Below are positions 17,590 through 26,210 of a stretch of 64,000 nt of DNA, piece by piece. The stretch lies in assembly GCF_000732195.1 (NCBI RefSeq), contig NZ_JNNU01000015.1, positions 1 through 64,000 on the forward strand. The letters are read 5' to 3'. The position numbers and the translations under genes were made by a program. This stretch comes from Neorhizobium vignae (lineage in GTDB: Bacteria > Pseudomonadota > Alphaproteobacteria > Rhizobiales > Rhizobiaceae). How positions within the stretch are numbered: the first letter of the stretch is position 1; each line of letters opens with the position of its first letter. The notes beneath the pieces were generated by a model that had not been told where the DNA came from, did not search any database, and was given only the letters and a program-made list of their open reading frames with translations.

Positions 17590-18664
17590 GGGATTTCTTG
17601 CGTTGGCGGTGCACGTCAATGACGACTGCCGCGACGATGATCGCGCCCTTGACGATCTCCTGGTAATAGGCGCCGACCTTGAGGAAGGTGAAGCCGGAGG
17701 TCACCACACCGAGAATAATCGTACCGATTACCGTCCCGGTGATCCGGCCGACGCCGCCGGAGAGCGAAGCGCCGCCGATGACGGCCGCCGCGATGGCGTC
17801 GAGTTCGAAGGAAACGCCCATGTTCGGCTGGCCGGACTGGGCGCGGGCAGCGAGCATAACGCCGGCGACACCGGAGAGAAGGCCGGCGACTGCATAGACC
17901 TTGATCAGGTGCTTGCCGATATCGATCCCCGAGACGCGTGCAGCCTGGCTGTTGGCCCCGATGGCATAGGTGAACTTGCCGTATCGGGTATAGGACAATG
18001 CAATGTGGAAGATGATCGCCACGACGAAGAAGACGATGACCGTTCGCGGGACGGGAAAACCCCAGAGATTGAAGCTCTGGCCGAGCCAGGCGAAGTTTTC
18101 ATTGAGCAAAGCGACGGGCTGGCCTTCCGTATACCATTTGGCTAGGCCACGAACTGAAACCATCATGCCAAGAGTGGCAATGAAGGGTGGAATGCCCGTC
18201 TTGGCGATGAGAAGGCCGTTCAGAAAACCCAGGAATGCGCCGAGCAGCACGCCGACCAGAAGCGGCCAGAACGGGCTTGAATCGATGAACCAGTCCAGGC
18301 CGAAAGCCGCGTATTCGGGTTGCAGGAAGACGGCGCGGGCATTCAGCGAGGTCTGGGCGAAGCTTGCGGCCACCATGGCGATAAACCCGACCATGGAGCC
18401 GGACGAGAGATCGACACCACCGGTGATGATGACCTGCGTTACGCCGACGGCGATGATCCCCGTGACGGCGACCTGCAGGACGATGATGGACAGGCGCTGC
18501 TTGTTCGCCAGAAAGCTTTCGCCCACGACGTACCAGCCGATCACTTCGAAGATAAGGGCGATCCCGATCAGGACGGCGAGGATCGAGAATTCCGGCGGAA
18601 GTCGCCGAACCTTCTTCAAGCCCGTCTTGGAGGTCTCCCCCAGTTCGTTGATGGCATCAGACAT
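17582..18664 (-). CDS. CUT2 sugar ABC transporter permease (RbsC-like)
   Basis: A 360-residue inner-membrane permease of the ribose/inositol class (BPD_transp_2). About ten hydrophobic segments are visible; family marks are GGVDLSSGSMVGFIAMVAAS at about 86-105 and GLLIAKTGIPPFIATLGMM at about 150-168, and ARVSGIDIGKHLIKVYAVAG late in the protein. It has a GGGAGG ribosome-binding site and lies 21 nt after the ATPase gene. It is the last gene of the TIM-barrel / binding protein / ATPase / permease operon. The binding-protein sequence points to an inositol- or rhizopine-type substrate. Confidence 0.9.
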   Translation of the reverse strand: MSDAINELGETSKTGLKKVRRLPPEFSILAVLIGIALIFEVIGWYVVGESFLANKQRLSIIVLQVAVTGIIAVGVTQVIITGGVDLSSGSMVGFIAMVAASFAQTSLNARAVFLQPEYAAFGLDWFIDSSPFWPLLVGVLLGAFLGFLNGLLIAKTGIPPFIATLGMMVSVRGLAKWYTEGQPVALLNENFAWLGQSFNLWGFPVPRTVIVFFVVAIIFHIALSYTRYGKFTYAIGANSQAARVSGIDIGKHLIKVYAVAGLLSGVAGVMLAARAQSGQPNMGVSFELDAIAAAVIGGASLSGGVGRITGTVIGTIILGVVTSGFTFLKVGAYYQEIVKGAIIVAAVVIDVHRQRKKSRA

Positions 18665-18685
18665 GATATCCTCCCGGCTGTGTCG

Positions 18686-20239
18686 TCAGCGCGACGCCAG
18701 CTCCATTATCTTGACTTGATCGGCTTCGGCCCTATCCAGGATGCCTGTGACCCGCCCCTCATGCAGCACGACGATGCGATCACTCATGCCGAGCACCTCG
18801 GGCATCTCCGACGAGATCATGATGATCGCCACACCCTGGCCCGCGAGCTGCGAGATCAGCCGGTGGATCTCGGCCTTGGCGCCGACATCTATGCCGCGTG
18901 TGGGTTCGTCGAGGATCAGGATCTTCGGATCGGTCATCAGCCAGCGACAGATCAGCACCTTCTGCTGGTTGCCGCCTGACAGGTTGATGATCGGCTCCCG
19001 CATGTCGGGCGTGCGGACCCTGAGGCGGTTGGCCATGTCGGTGGCCGCCTTCCGCAGCTTGTCCTGCCGTACGAAACCGAGCTGCACATAGTGCTGTTGA
19101 AGCACCGCCATCTGCGCGTTTTCCTGTATGTCGAGCAGCAGGAAACAGCCGGTCTCCTTTCGATCCTCCGTCAGAAACGCCATGCCATGCGCCATGGCTA
19201 CAGAGGGCGAGGAGATGGTCAATTGCTTGCCGAAGAGCTCGATCGTCCCGGAATTTGCAGGCGTCACGCCGAAGATTGTTTCCGCGACGTTGGACCGGCC
19301 CGAGCCGACGAGGCCGGCAAATCCGAGGATCTCGCCTGCCCGGAGATCGAAGGACACGTCGCGGAAGACGCCGTTCAACGTCAGCCCCTTTACCGACAGC
19401 ACGACGTCGCCGATCTGCGCCGGTTCTTTTGGGAACATCTGAGTGATCTCGCGCCCGACCATCATGCGGATGATGTCTTCGCGGGTCACCTCCGAGGAAT
19501 TGCAGGTTGCAACGTACTTGCCGTCGCGAAAGACGGAGAACTCGTCGGCGATCTCGAAGAGTTCGTTCATCTTGTGCGTGATGTAGATGATGCCCTTTCC
19601 CTCCTCGCGAAGGGAGCGGATGATCCGGAAGAGGTGGTTCACCTCCCTCTCGGTGAGGGCCGATGTCGGTTCGTCCATGATGAGGACATCGGAATCGAAG
19701 GATACGGCCTTGGCGATCTCGACCATCTGGCGGTTGGCCACGCTGAGCTTGCCGACCTTGATTTCCGGATCGATCTCGATCCCGAGGCGCTCAAACAGCG
19801 CGTCCGTTCGACGGTTCATTTCGGCATGGTCCACGATACCAAAACGACCGAGCGGCTCACGGCCGATCCAGATGTTTTCCGACACGGTCATGGGCGCCAT
19901 CAGATTCAGTTCCTGATGGATCATCGCGATTCCGTTCTGGAGCGCGTCGAGCGGATTCTTGAGCCGGATGTCGACGCCACGCAGTTTGAATGAGCCGCTG
20001 TCGGGCGTGTAGATGCCGGCCAGGATCTTCATCAGCGTGGACTTGCCCGCGCCGTTCTCGCCCATGAGAGCATGTACCGTCCCGCGTTTCAGCTTCAGCT
20101 GCACATTATCCAGAGCAACGACACCTGGAAATTCCTTGCGCACGTCCTCGACTTCCAGAAGATATTTGCTGCCCGGGACAGCGCCGCTCCTGCGAACGGC
20201 CTCCATGGTCTGCGGACTGATGATGCGTTCAGCCGACAT
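18686..20239 (-). CDS. CUT2 sugar ABC transporter ATPase with two nucleotide-binding domains
   Basis: A 517-residue double ATPase of the RbsA/MglA/IatA type. The first domain has Walker [10 protein letters not shown] at about 58-66 and Walker B region [16 protein letters not shown] at about 184-199. The second domain has the degenerate P-loop GLVGSGRSN at about 309-317, signature NLSGGNQQK at about 422-430 and Walker [17 protein letters not shown] at about 441-456. Degeneracy of the second P-loop is normal in this family. Strong GGAGGAGG ribosome-binding site. It powers the permease encoded next. A long hairpin lies between it and the upstream binding-protein gene. Confidence 0.93.
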   Translation of the reverse strand: MSAERIISPQTMEAVRRSGAVPGSKYLLEVEDVRKEFPGVVALDNVQLKLKRGTVHALMGENGAGKSTLMKILAGIYTPDSGSFKLRGVDIRLKNPLDALQNGIAMIHQELNLMAPMTVSENIWIGREPLGRFGIVDHAEMNRRTDALFERLGIEIDPEIKVGKLSVANRQMVEIAKAVSFDSDVLIMDEPTSALTEREVNHLFRIIRSLREEGKGIIYITHKMNELFEIADEFSVFRDGKYVATCNSSEVTREDIIRMMVGREITQMFPKEPAQIGDVVLSVKGLTLNGVFRDVSFDLRAGEILGFAGLVGSGRSNVAETIFGVTPANSGTIELFGKQLTISSPSVAMAHGMAFLTEDRKETGCFLLLDIQENAQMAVLQQHYVQLGFVRQDKLRKAATDMANRLRVRTPDMREPIINLSGGNQQKVLICRWLMTDPKILILDEPTRGIDVGAKAEIHRLISQLAGQGVAIIMISSEMPEVLGMSDRIVVLHEGRVTGILDRAEADQVKIMELASR

Positions 20240-20261
20240 GGTGGTCCTCCTCCACGAGAGT

Positions 20262-20289
20262 GATCCGCTGCCTCGCGAGGCAGCGGATC
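20262..20289 (-). other. 28-nt perfect palindrome between binding-protein and ATPase genes
   Basis: Arms GATCCGCTGCCTCG and its exact complement meet without a spacer, so the transcript can form a long GC-rich stem with a CGCG loop 13 nt after the binding-protein stop. Such hairpins protect or attenuate so that the binding protein is made in excess over the membrane parts. Confidence 0.65.
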
Positions 20290-20302
20290 GGCCCTTCCAC
20301 GG

Positions 20303-21226
20303 TCAATTCTTCGTCGTGAACTGGGCCATGTTTTCAGGCGTCACGAGCTGGAACGGGATCCAGACCTTGGCGTCCACTTTCTCGCCCTTGGCGAGCTTTA
20401 TGGCAGCGGCGACCGCACCCGAGCCTTGACCGAAGGCATCCTGGAATACGGATACATCCAGATTGCCCGCCTTCATGTAGGCGAGTGCTTCCTGGGTGGC
20501 GTCGATGCCTGCCACGACCACATCCTTCATATTCCAACCGGCAGCTTTCATGGCGTTGATCGCGCCGATTGCCATGTTATCGTTGTTGGCGATGACAGCC
20601 GCCGGCTTGTGACCGGCCGCGATCCAGTTGGTCATCAGGTCCTGAGCCTTGACCGGATCCCACACGGCGGTCTGCTGGTCGAGGATCTTGATGCCCTTGC
20701 AGTCCGGCGTCGCGATCACGTCGTGGATGTCCTTCGTGCGCTGGACGGCAGCCTGGTTGGCAAGATCGCCGACCATGACGAGGATATTGCCCTTGCCACC
20801 CAGGAGGCGACATACTTCCTTGGTCTGCAGCGTGCCGGACTGAACTTCGTCGGAGGCGACGAATGCCCCCTTGGGGCCAAGCTTGTCCACGTCTGCCGGC
20901 ATCCGGTTGACATAGACGATCGGGATGCCGGCATCGTTCGCCAGCTTCGTCATCGGCGCCGTTGCCGTGGTGTCGACGGCATTGACGATGATCGCATCGA
21001 CCTTCGAGGCGATGAAGTTCTGGATCTGGGAAAGCTGCTTCTGAACGTCATCATCCGCGATCTCGATCTGGACCGGCTGTTTTGCTTCGGCCGCGGACTT
21101 CTCGATACCCTTGCGCAGAACGGTCAGGAACGTGTCGGAATTGGCCATGGACACGCCAATATTGCCCGCATGAGCACTCGACGCCATCAGAACGCCGAGC
21201 ACGGCACCCGCCAAAAATTTCTTCAT
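20303..21226 (-). CDS. CUT2 sugar-binding protein (inositol/rhizopine-binding type)
   Basis: A 307-residue periplasmic binding protein. The start at 21226 follows GAGGAGG; the signal peptide ends near SSAHA. The mature protein begins GNIGVSMANSDTFLTVLRKG and contains QKQLSQIQNFIASKVDAIIV at about 65-84 followed by NAVDTTATAPMTKLA, and CRLLGGKGNILVMVGDLANQ at about 140-159, then AVIANNDNMAIGAINAMKAA and GIDATQEALAYMKAGNLDVS. From memory this closely follows the myo-inositol / rhizopine-binding proteins of rhizobia (IbpA, MocB) rather than ribose- or xylose-binding proteins. An alignment would be needed to choose between them. It sits next to genes resembling mocDEF, which favours an inositol derivative. 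Confidence 0.85.
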   Translation of the reverse strand: MKKFLAGAVLGVLMASSAHAGNIGVSMANSDTFLTVLRKGIEKSAAEAKQPVQIEIADDDVQKQLSQIQNFIASKVDAIIVNAVDTTATAPMTKLANDAGIPIVYVNRMPADVDKLGPKGAFVASDEVQSGTLQTKEVCRLLGGKGNILVMVGDLANQAAVQRTKDIHDVIATPDCKGIKILDQQTAVWDPVKAQDLMTNWIAAGHKPAAVIANNDNMAIGAINAMKAAGWNMKDVVVAGIDATQEALAYMKAGNLDVSVFQDAFGQGSGAVAAAIKLAKGEKVDAKVWIPFQLVTPENMAQFTTKN

Positions 21227-21339
21227 CTCTTCCTCCTCTGAAACGGTGCCCGGCGAACACCTCAAAAAAGCCGGTCGCCTCCTCCCCGAAGGCAATCTCA
21301 CGAACCGGTCCGGTCACTCCCACCGGATCGGCGAAGACG

Positions 21340-22152
21340 TCAAAGTCTGTCCCGGATTAGCTCCATGCTCTTGCGGATCATCGCTTGCGGATCGCTTGAT
21401 GCGTGAACGGATGGCGCGAACGGTTCGAACGAGAACGGGCCGGAATAACCAGCTTCGACGAGCGCACGGATCTGACCGACATTGTCCAGCCGGTCCCGGG
21501 CCGTCACCATCACGCGATGCGGATCGCGCATGGCGTCGATGCTGACTTCCTGATCATCGACGCCTGAAATGTGGACCAGCCCCGTCAGATCCGGAAATAT
21601 ATCCGGCTCGCCAGCGAGCACGTGGTGGAAAGTATCATGAACCAGCCTGAAGCTCTCGCTGCCATCGATCGCGGCGATCGCTTCCGCGGCTTCCTTCTTG
21701 GAACGAAGCGAACAGATCTGGAAACCGAGCGGCTCCACGAGGCCGATGAGGTCATTGGCCTGCAGGACAGGTTTCAGTGCCTTGAGCGCAACGCGCAAAT
21801 TTCCCTGACGCTCTCCCTCCAGCCTGCCGCTTCCATCGTTGACGGGCACGAGGACCAGAGCCTTGGCGCCGCAGGCGGCGGCATAAGCGGCTAGTTCCCT
21901 GGCTTCCGCTTCCCGTTCCGGCGTCCATTCGTTGAAGCGCTGCAGGGCATTGATCGAAATGATTTCGGTTCCGTGCGCCTTTGCCAGGTCGCGGACCGTC
22001 TCAGGTGAAGTCCCGTCGAGTATGGCATTATCCGCAAGATCGTTGCGGATTTCGAATTGCCGAACATGGAGCGATATGCCCAGCTCGAAAAAAGCGCCGA
22101 GCGGCATGTGTGGCGCAACCATGTGGTTGAGCGCGAAGGTAAGCGCGGCCAT
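21340..22152 (-). CDS. Sugar-phosphate-isomerase-type TIM-barrel protein (IolI/MocC-like)
   Basis: A 270-residue protein of the AP-endonuclease-2 / xylose-isomerase-like TIM-barrel group. The start at 22152 follows GGGAGA; a frame extension to 22233 would cover the operator and is rejected. Metal-ligand regions are visible at LIGLVEPLGFQICSL (Glu, about 150), SFRLVHDTFHHVLAG (Asp and His, about 181-195), GLVHISGVDD (His, about 204) and PFSFEPFAP (Glu, about 244). Inosose isomerase IolI and the rhizopine protein MocC belong to this superfamily. It is first in the importer operon, 113 nt before the binding-protein gene, and downstream of a perfect palindrome, so it is probably a LacI-controlled catabolic enzyme acting on the imported substrate. 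Confidence 0.75.
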   Translation of the reverse strand: MAALTFALNHMVAPHMPLGAFFELGISLHVRQFEIRNDLADNAILDGTSPETVRDLAKAHGTEIISINALQRFNEWTPEREAEARELAAYAAACGAKALVLVPVNDGSGRLEGERQGNLRVALKALKPVLQANDLIGLVEPLGFQICSLRSKKEAAEAIAAIDGSESFRLVHDTFHHVLAGEPDIFPDLTGLVHISGVDDQEVSIDAMRDPHRVMVTARDRLDNVGQIRALVEAGYSGPFSFEPFAPSVHASSDPQAMIRKSMELIRDRL

Positions 22153-22237
22153 GAGTTCTCCCGAAGTTTGGCGCGGCCGGCTTCCTCCTCCGTCCCGCTG
22201 CACGAAGTCATCAGGTTTCGTGGCATTGGTCAAAGAA

Positions 22238-22258
22238 GAAATAGAAATATTCTATTTC
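22238..22258. promoter_or_regulatory. Perfect 21-bp palindrome upstream of the TIM-barrel/importer operon
   Basis: GAAATAGAA, a 3-nt ATA spacer, and TTCTATTTC. It lies 86 bp before the operon start and 51 bp after the LacI-family gene ends. The related ATAGAAT sequence recurs in the lacI/mocD promoter, so both may be bound by the LacI regulator. Confidence 0.55.
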
Positions 22259-22308
22259 ATTTATGAAAGAATTTGCAGATTGCTATGATGGTTTTTCGTC
22301 ATCTCAGT

Positions 22309-23340
22309 TCAGATGTTTTCCGGCACGTAAATTTCAAGCGGCAGGAAAGTCTGGCCAGGCGCCGTCGCGGGACCGGTATCCACAGCCTCGACCATTAGCT
22401 GGACCAGTTCACGGCACAGATTGGCAAGCGGTGTCGAGATCGCCATGGTCACGATGTCATCGGCCAGCGCTGCGCGGGAAATTGGCGTCAGCTCGTTGAC
22501 GACGATGACATGCTTGCCGCCGAGCTTTTCTTCCCGGATGGCTGAGATGGCGCCTTCCATTCCGCCGCCGGCAACATAGAAACCCACAAGATCCGGATGG
22601 CGGTGCAGCAGATCCAGCGTCGCCTCGTGGGTGATTTCGACCGTTTCCAGGTTTACCAGCGTGTCCAGAACCTCGAAATCGGGAGCGTGTTCGCGGAAGT
22701 AGGACCGAAAGCCGATCTCGCGCAGTTCGTGACCGTGAAAGCGATGGCTGCCAACGAAAACGGCCACCTTCCCGGGTTTTTTCGCAGCCTTCGCGATCAT
22801 CCAGGCTGCCGTCCGGCCGGCCTTGCGGTTGTTGAGCCCGACATAGCCCTCGCGGATGCCGGAGGCGAAATCGGACAGGATTGAGAATACCGGGATGCCC
22901 CTTGCCTTCAGTTCTTCCACTGCCACCGTCAGGGCCGGATAGTCCGGGGATGTCATGGCGACCGCCTGATTCCTGGCGCCCACCTCTCTCAGCTTGTCGG
23001 CCAGTTCGCTCGGTGTCTGGTTGGCGCAGAATTCGATTTGCGCAACGCCGCGAATGCCGGGATGATTCTGGACGGCGATCTCCAGCTCCCGCTTGAAGCT
23101 CTGGTAGAAATGATGGTTGGGCTTCTGCAGGATGAAGCCCAACCGGTATTGCGGCAGCCCCTCGAACACTCGCTGCCGCAACAACCCGACGGCATGGAAG
23201 CCAATCTCGTTTGCTGCCTCATAGACGCGCCGCGCCGTGTCCTCGCGCACCTTGTGCCGCCCGTTCAACACGCGGTCCACGGTAGCGACGCTCACTCCCG
23301 CAGCCTTGGCCAGGTCCGCGATCGTCGGTCTTGATCCCAT
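22309..23340 (-). CDS. LacI-family transcriptional regulator
   Basis: A 343-residue regulator. The start at 23340 follows GGAGGAG and gives the standard N-terminus: TIADLAKAAGVSVATVDRVL at about 5-24, then NGRHKVREDTARRVYEAANE. Residues 60-343 are a periplasmic-binding-like effector domain with FILQKPNHHFYQSFKRELE at about 68-86 and GFYVAGGGMEGAISAI at about 239-254. The V-D-R-V-L recognition-helix variant is shared with regulators of inositol and rhamnose-type loci. It lies between the importer operon, which it precedes, and the divergent mocDEF genes, with a palindrome on each side. A GAAACGTTTC operator 18 bp upstream of its own start suggests autoregulation. Confidence 0.88.
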   Translation of the reverse strand: MGSRPTIADLAKAAGVSVATVDRVLNGRHKVREDTARRVYEAANEIGFHAVGLLRQRVFEGLPQYRLGFILQKPNHHFYQSFKRELEIAVQNHPGIRGVAQIEFCANQTPSELADKLREVGARNQAVAMTSPDYPALTVAVEELKARGIPVFSILSDFASGIREGYVGLNNRKAGRTAAWMIAKAAKKPGKVAVFVGSHRFHGHELREIGFRSYFREHAPDFEVLDTLVNLETVEITHEATLDLLHRHPDLVGFYVAGGGMEGAISAIREEKLGGKHVIVVNELTPISRAALADDIVTMAISTPLANLCRELVQLMVEAVDTGPATAPGQTFLPLEIYVPENI

Positions 23341-23357
23341 CTGCTCCTCCATCAGGT

Positions 23358-23413
23358 GAAACGTTTCTATCATGGAATAAATCAAGAATGATAGACTTTG
23401 ATAGAATATATCA
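23358..23413. promoter_or_regulatory. LacI-type operators in the lacI/mocD divergent promoter
   Basis: Three symmetric elements lie close together. GAAACGTTTC (23358-23367) is the classical LacI-family core with a central CG. TCTATCAT and ATGATAGA (23366-23373 and 23388-23395) form an inverted repeat with a 14-nt spacer. TGATA-N5-TATCA (23399-23413) resembles the palindrome at 22238. They lie between the divergent lacI and mocD genes. Confidence 0.5.
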
Positions 23414-23512
23414 TACGTGGATTGTGATCTGCCAGAACAACGATAATCCTCAAGCTCAGATGCCGTGCGGCGCCTTTGATGGCGACCGCATCGAAACTGA
23501 CGGAGGAGATCG

Positions 23513-24604
23513 ATGGCGAGGACAGCGGCTAAGCGCGACTACAGCCTGCTTGGGCGCGATGCGCAGGCGGCGGTGGCCAATGGGCTCGCGGCGGCGCAGT
23601 GGTACCATACCGAGATTGCGCGCAAGCAGATGAAGGAGTTGATGAAGCGGGAGGATGGGCCGGCCCTCCGGGATACGGCGATCTGGCTCGGCTGCATGGT
23701 CGTGTTTGCAGGGCTTGGCATCTATTTCTGGGGCAGCCTCTGGGCGATCCCTTTCTTCCTCGCCTATGGCGTATTCTACGGGTCGGCCTCGGACAGCCGC
23801 TGGCATGAATGCGGTCACGGCACGGCGTTCAAGACGATGTGGATGAACAACTTTGTCTACCAGATCGCCTGTTTCATGATCATGCGCAATCCGGTGACCT
23901 GGCGCTGGAGCCATACCCGGCACCACACCGATACGGTCATTGTCGGCCGGGATCCGGAAATCGCCGTCATGCGCCCGCCGGATCTGGTTCGGCTGGTCCT
24001 CAACTTTTTCGGCCTCCTGGATGCCTGGCATGCGGTGATCGACATGGTCCGCAACGCGTTTGGCGTCATCAGCGCCGAAGAGAAGGTCATCATTCCCGAG
24101 ACGGAGCAGCCGAAGGCGATCCGCGTCGCGCGCATCTGGCTTGCGATCTATGTGGCGACCGTCGCGCTCGCGGTCGGCCTGAATTCGATCCTGCCTCTGA
24201 TGCTGATCGGCATGCCGCGCCTTTATGGAGCCTGGCACCATGTCATGACCGGCCTGTTGCAGCATGGCGGCCTTGCCGACAACGTCATCGACCACCGGCT
24301 AAACAGTCGCACGGTCTACATGAACCCGATCAGCCGCTTCATCTACTGGAACATGAACTATCACGTGGAGCATCACATGTTCCCGATGGTGCCCTATCAC
24401 GCGCTGCCGAAGCTGCACGCGATGATCAAGGACGATCTGCCGGTACCCAACCCGTCGATCCTCGACGGTTATCGCGAGATGATCCCGGCCTTCCTGCGCC
24501 AGCTCCGGAACGAGGATTACTTCCTGAAGCGCGAGTTGCCGCCGACGGCAAAGCCCTATCGCGAAGACTTCCACAATGACGCCATGGCGCCGGCGGCGGA
24601 GTGA
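23513..24604 (+). CDS. mocD: Membrane fatty-acid-desaturase-type oxygenase (MocD-like)
   Basis: A 363-residue membrane di-iron oxygenase of the desaturase/alkane-hydroxylase superfamily. The three His boxes are intact: HECGH at about 98-102, HTRHH at about 134-138 and HVEHH at about 283-287. Hydrophobic segments at about 56-90, 113-123 and 205-235 anchor it. GGAGGAG precedes the ATG. It is followed by a Rieske ferredoxin and a ferredoxin reductase, exactly the mocDEF order described for O-demethylation of the rhizopine 3-O-methyl-scyllo-inosamine in Rhizobium leguminosarum. The functional assignment rests on this gene order and overall resemblance. Homologues may act on other substrates. Confidence 0.78.
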   Translation: MARTAAKRDYSLLGRDAQAAVANGLAAAQWYHTEIARKQMKELMKREDGPALRDTAIWLGCMVVFAGLGIYFWGSLWAIPFFLAYGVFYGSASDSRWHECGHGTAFKTMWMNNFVYQIACFMIMRNPVTWRWSHTRHHTDTVIVGRDPEIAVMRPPDLVRLVLNFFGLLDAWHAVIDMVRNAFGVISAEEKVIIPETEQPKAIRVARIWLAIYVATVALAVGLNSILPLMLIGMPRLYGAWHHVMTGLLQHGGLADNVIDHRLNSRTVYMNPISRFIYWNMNYHVEHHMFPMVPYHALPKLHAMIKDDLPVPNPSILDGYREMIPAFLRQLRNEDYFLKRELPPTAKPYREDFHNDAMAPAAE

Positions 24605-24648
24605 CGCCGGCGTCTGACAAAACAAGCCATTATGGGGAGGAGAACCCG

Positions 24649-24963
24649 ATGAGCATCTGGATCGACGTCTGCGACAAGGACGAGATCGATGAAGAGGATG
24701 TCATCCGCTTCGATCACGACGGCAAGAGCTACGCCGTCTATCGCAGCCCGGAAGACAGTTTCCACGCGACCGACGGACATTGCACGCACGAGAATGTCCA
24801 TCTGGCCGATGGTCTGGTGATGGACGACATCATCGAATGTCCGAAGCACAACGGCCGCTTCAACTACAAGACCGGCCAAGCCAAGGGCGCCCCCGTCTGC
24901 GTCAACCTCAAGACATATGCGGTCAAGGTCGATGGTGGCCGCGTCTTCATCCAGGTCGGCTGA
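24649..24963 (+). CDS. mocE: Rieske [2Fe-2S] ferredoxin (MocE-like)
   Basis: A 104-residue Rieske ferredoxin. Cluster ligands are in CTHENVHLADG at about 45-55 and ECPKHNGRF at about 63-71, the C-x-H ... C-x-x-H pattern. The start at 24649 follows GGGGAGGAG; a longer frame from 24601 only overlaps the desaturase stop. Coupled in an operon between the oxygenase and the FAD reductase, it is the electron carrier of the three-component system. Unlike ring-hydroxylating systems, its oxygenase partner is a membrane di-iron enzyme. Confidence 0.85.
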   Translation: MSIWIDVCDKDEIDEEDVIRFDHDGKSYAVYRSPEDSFHATDGHCTHENVHLADGLVMDDIIECPKHNGRFNYKTGQAKGAPVCVNLKTYAVKVDGGRVFIQVG

Positions 24964-24964
24964 T

Positions 24965-26185
24965 ATGGGTGATAGAGGCATGGTGATCGTCGGCGCCGGC
25001 GAAGCGGGCGTGCGCGCGGCCTTTGCCCTGCGGGAGCGGGGTTACCAGGGAACCGTGACGCTGATCGGCGACGAGCCGCATCTCCCCTACGAGCGTCCGC
25101 CCTTGTCGAAGGCGGGCGAGGAAGCAGAGACGGTCCGGGCGATCGTCGCAAACGAACGTTTTGCCGAGGCGGGGATCACCTTTCTGCGAGGGCAGCGGGC
25201 CATCTCGCTCGACCCGGCACGCCATGCGCTGCTACTGGAAGCCGGCGAAACGCTGTCCTACGAACGGCTGCTGCTCGCAACCGGCGCCGCGCCGCGCCAG
25301 TTTCCAGGCATTGCCACAAGTGATCGCATCCATGTGCTGCGGACCGTCGAGGACGCATCCGCCATTCGCCGCCAGATGCGGGAGGATGGCCGCCTGGCCA
25401 TTCTCGGCGGTGGCTTCATCGGGCTCGAACTGGCCGCGATGGGCCGGAAACTCGGCACGGCCATCACCTTGTTCGAGGCGCAACCGCGCGTGTTGATGCG
25501 TGGCGTTCCCGAAAAGCTGGCGCTCGCCTTGCAGGCGCGGCATGTGGCAGAAGGCGTGGAACTCCTCTGCGGCGTGGGGATCGAGACCATCGCCGATGGC
25601 GAGAGCGGCGTTGCCATCGGGTTCGCCGATGGTCGCCAGATCAAGGCCGATGCGCTTGTGGTCGGGATCGGTGCTGAGCCCAACACCCGTCTTGCCGCAG
25701 AAGCGGGGCTTGCGATCGACAACGGCATCGCCGTCGATCGCCATCTGGCGACCAGCGATCCGCACATCTTTGCCGCCGGCGACTGCTGCTCCTTTCCCGT
25801 CGCCGCCTATGGCGGCCGGCGCGTCAGGCTCGAGTCCTGGCGCAACGCGCAGGAACAGGGCAGCGTCGCGGCGGCCAACATGCTGGGCGAGGCCGCACCC
25901 TTCGATGCGGTGCCCTGGTTCTGGTCGGACCAATACGACCTGACGCTGCAGGTAGCCGGCCTGTCCGACGGCGCAACATCGACCGTCGGCCGGACGCTGT
26001 CCCCGGAAGCCGAGATCCTGTTTCACCTGGATGCGGATGGGCGATTGCTGGCAGCCAGCGGACTTGGCCGAGGCGGTGCCGTTGCCCGCGACATTCGACT
26101 GGCCGAGATGCTGATCGCCAGGGGCACGTGTCCCGATCGAGCGGCACTCGCCGACCCCTCCGTCAAACTGAAATCCCTTCTGTGA
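24965..26185 (+). CDS. mocF: NAD(P)H:ferredoxin reductase, FAD-dependent (MocF-like)
   Basis: A 406-residue reductase of the BphA4/rubredoxin-reductase family. FAD site GMVIVGAGEAGVRAAFALRE at about 5-24, PYERPPLSK at about 43-51, NAD site AILGGGFIGLELAAMGRK at about 150-167, and the second FAD motif HIFAAGDCCSFPV at about 263-275. The start at 24965 is 1 nt past the mocE stop; an internal ATG five codons on is possible. It has a full-length C-terminal interface domain. It would deliver electrons from NAD(P)H to the Rieske protein. Confidence 0.85.
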   Translation: MGDRGMVIVGAGEAGVRAAFALRERGYQGTVTLIGDEPHLPYERPPLSKAGEEAETVRAIVANERFAEAGITFLRGQRAISLDPARHALLLEAGETLSYERLLLATGAAPRQFPGIATSDRIHVLRTVEDASAIRRQMREDGRLAILGGGFIGLELAAMGRKLGTAITLFEAQPRVLMRGVPEKLALALQARHVAEGVELLCGVGIETIADGESGVAIGFADGRQIKADALVVGIGAEPNTRLAAEAGLAIDNGIAVDRHLATSDPHIFAAGDCCSFPVAAYGGRRVRLESWRNAQEQGSVAAANMLGEAAPFDAVPWFWSDQYDLTLQVAGLSDGATSTVGRTLSPEAEILFHLDADGRLLAASGLGRGGAVARDIRLAEMLIARGTCPDRAALADPSVKLKSLL

Positions 26186-26210
26186 GCCCGTGACGCCAAA
26201 GGATGCACCA

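Noticed and set aside
23456-24295. A minus-strand frame opposite mocD
   Set aside because: Low-complexity Asp/Arg/His-rich shadow of the desaturase gene.
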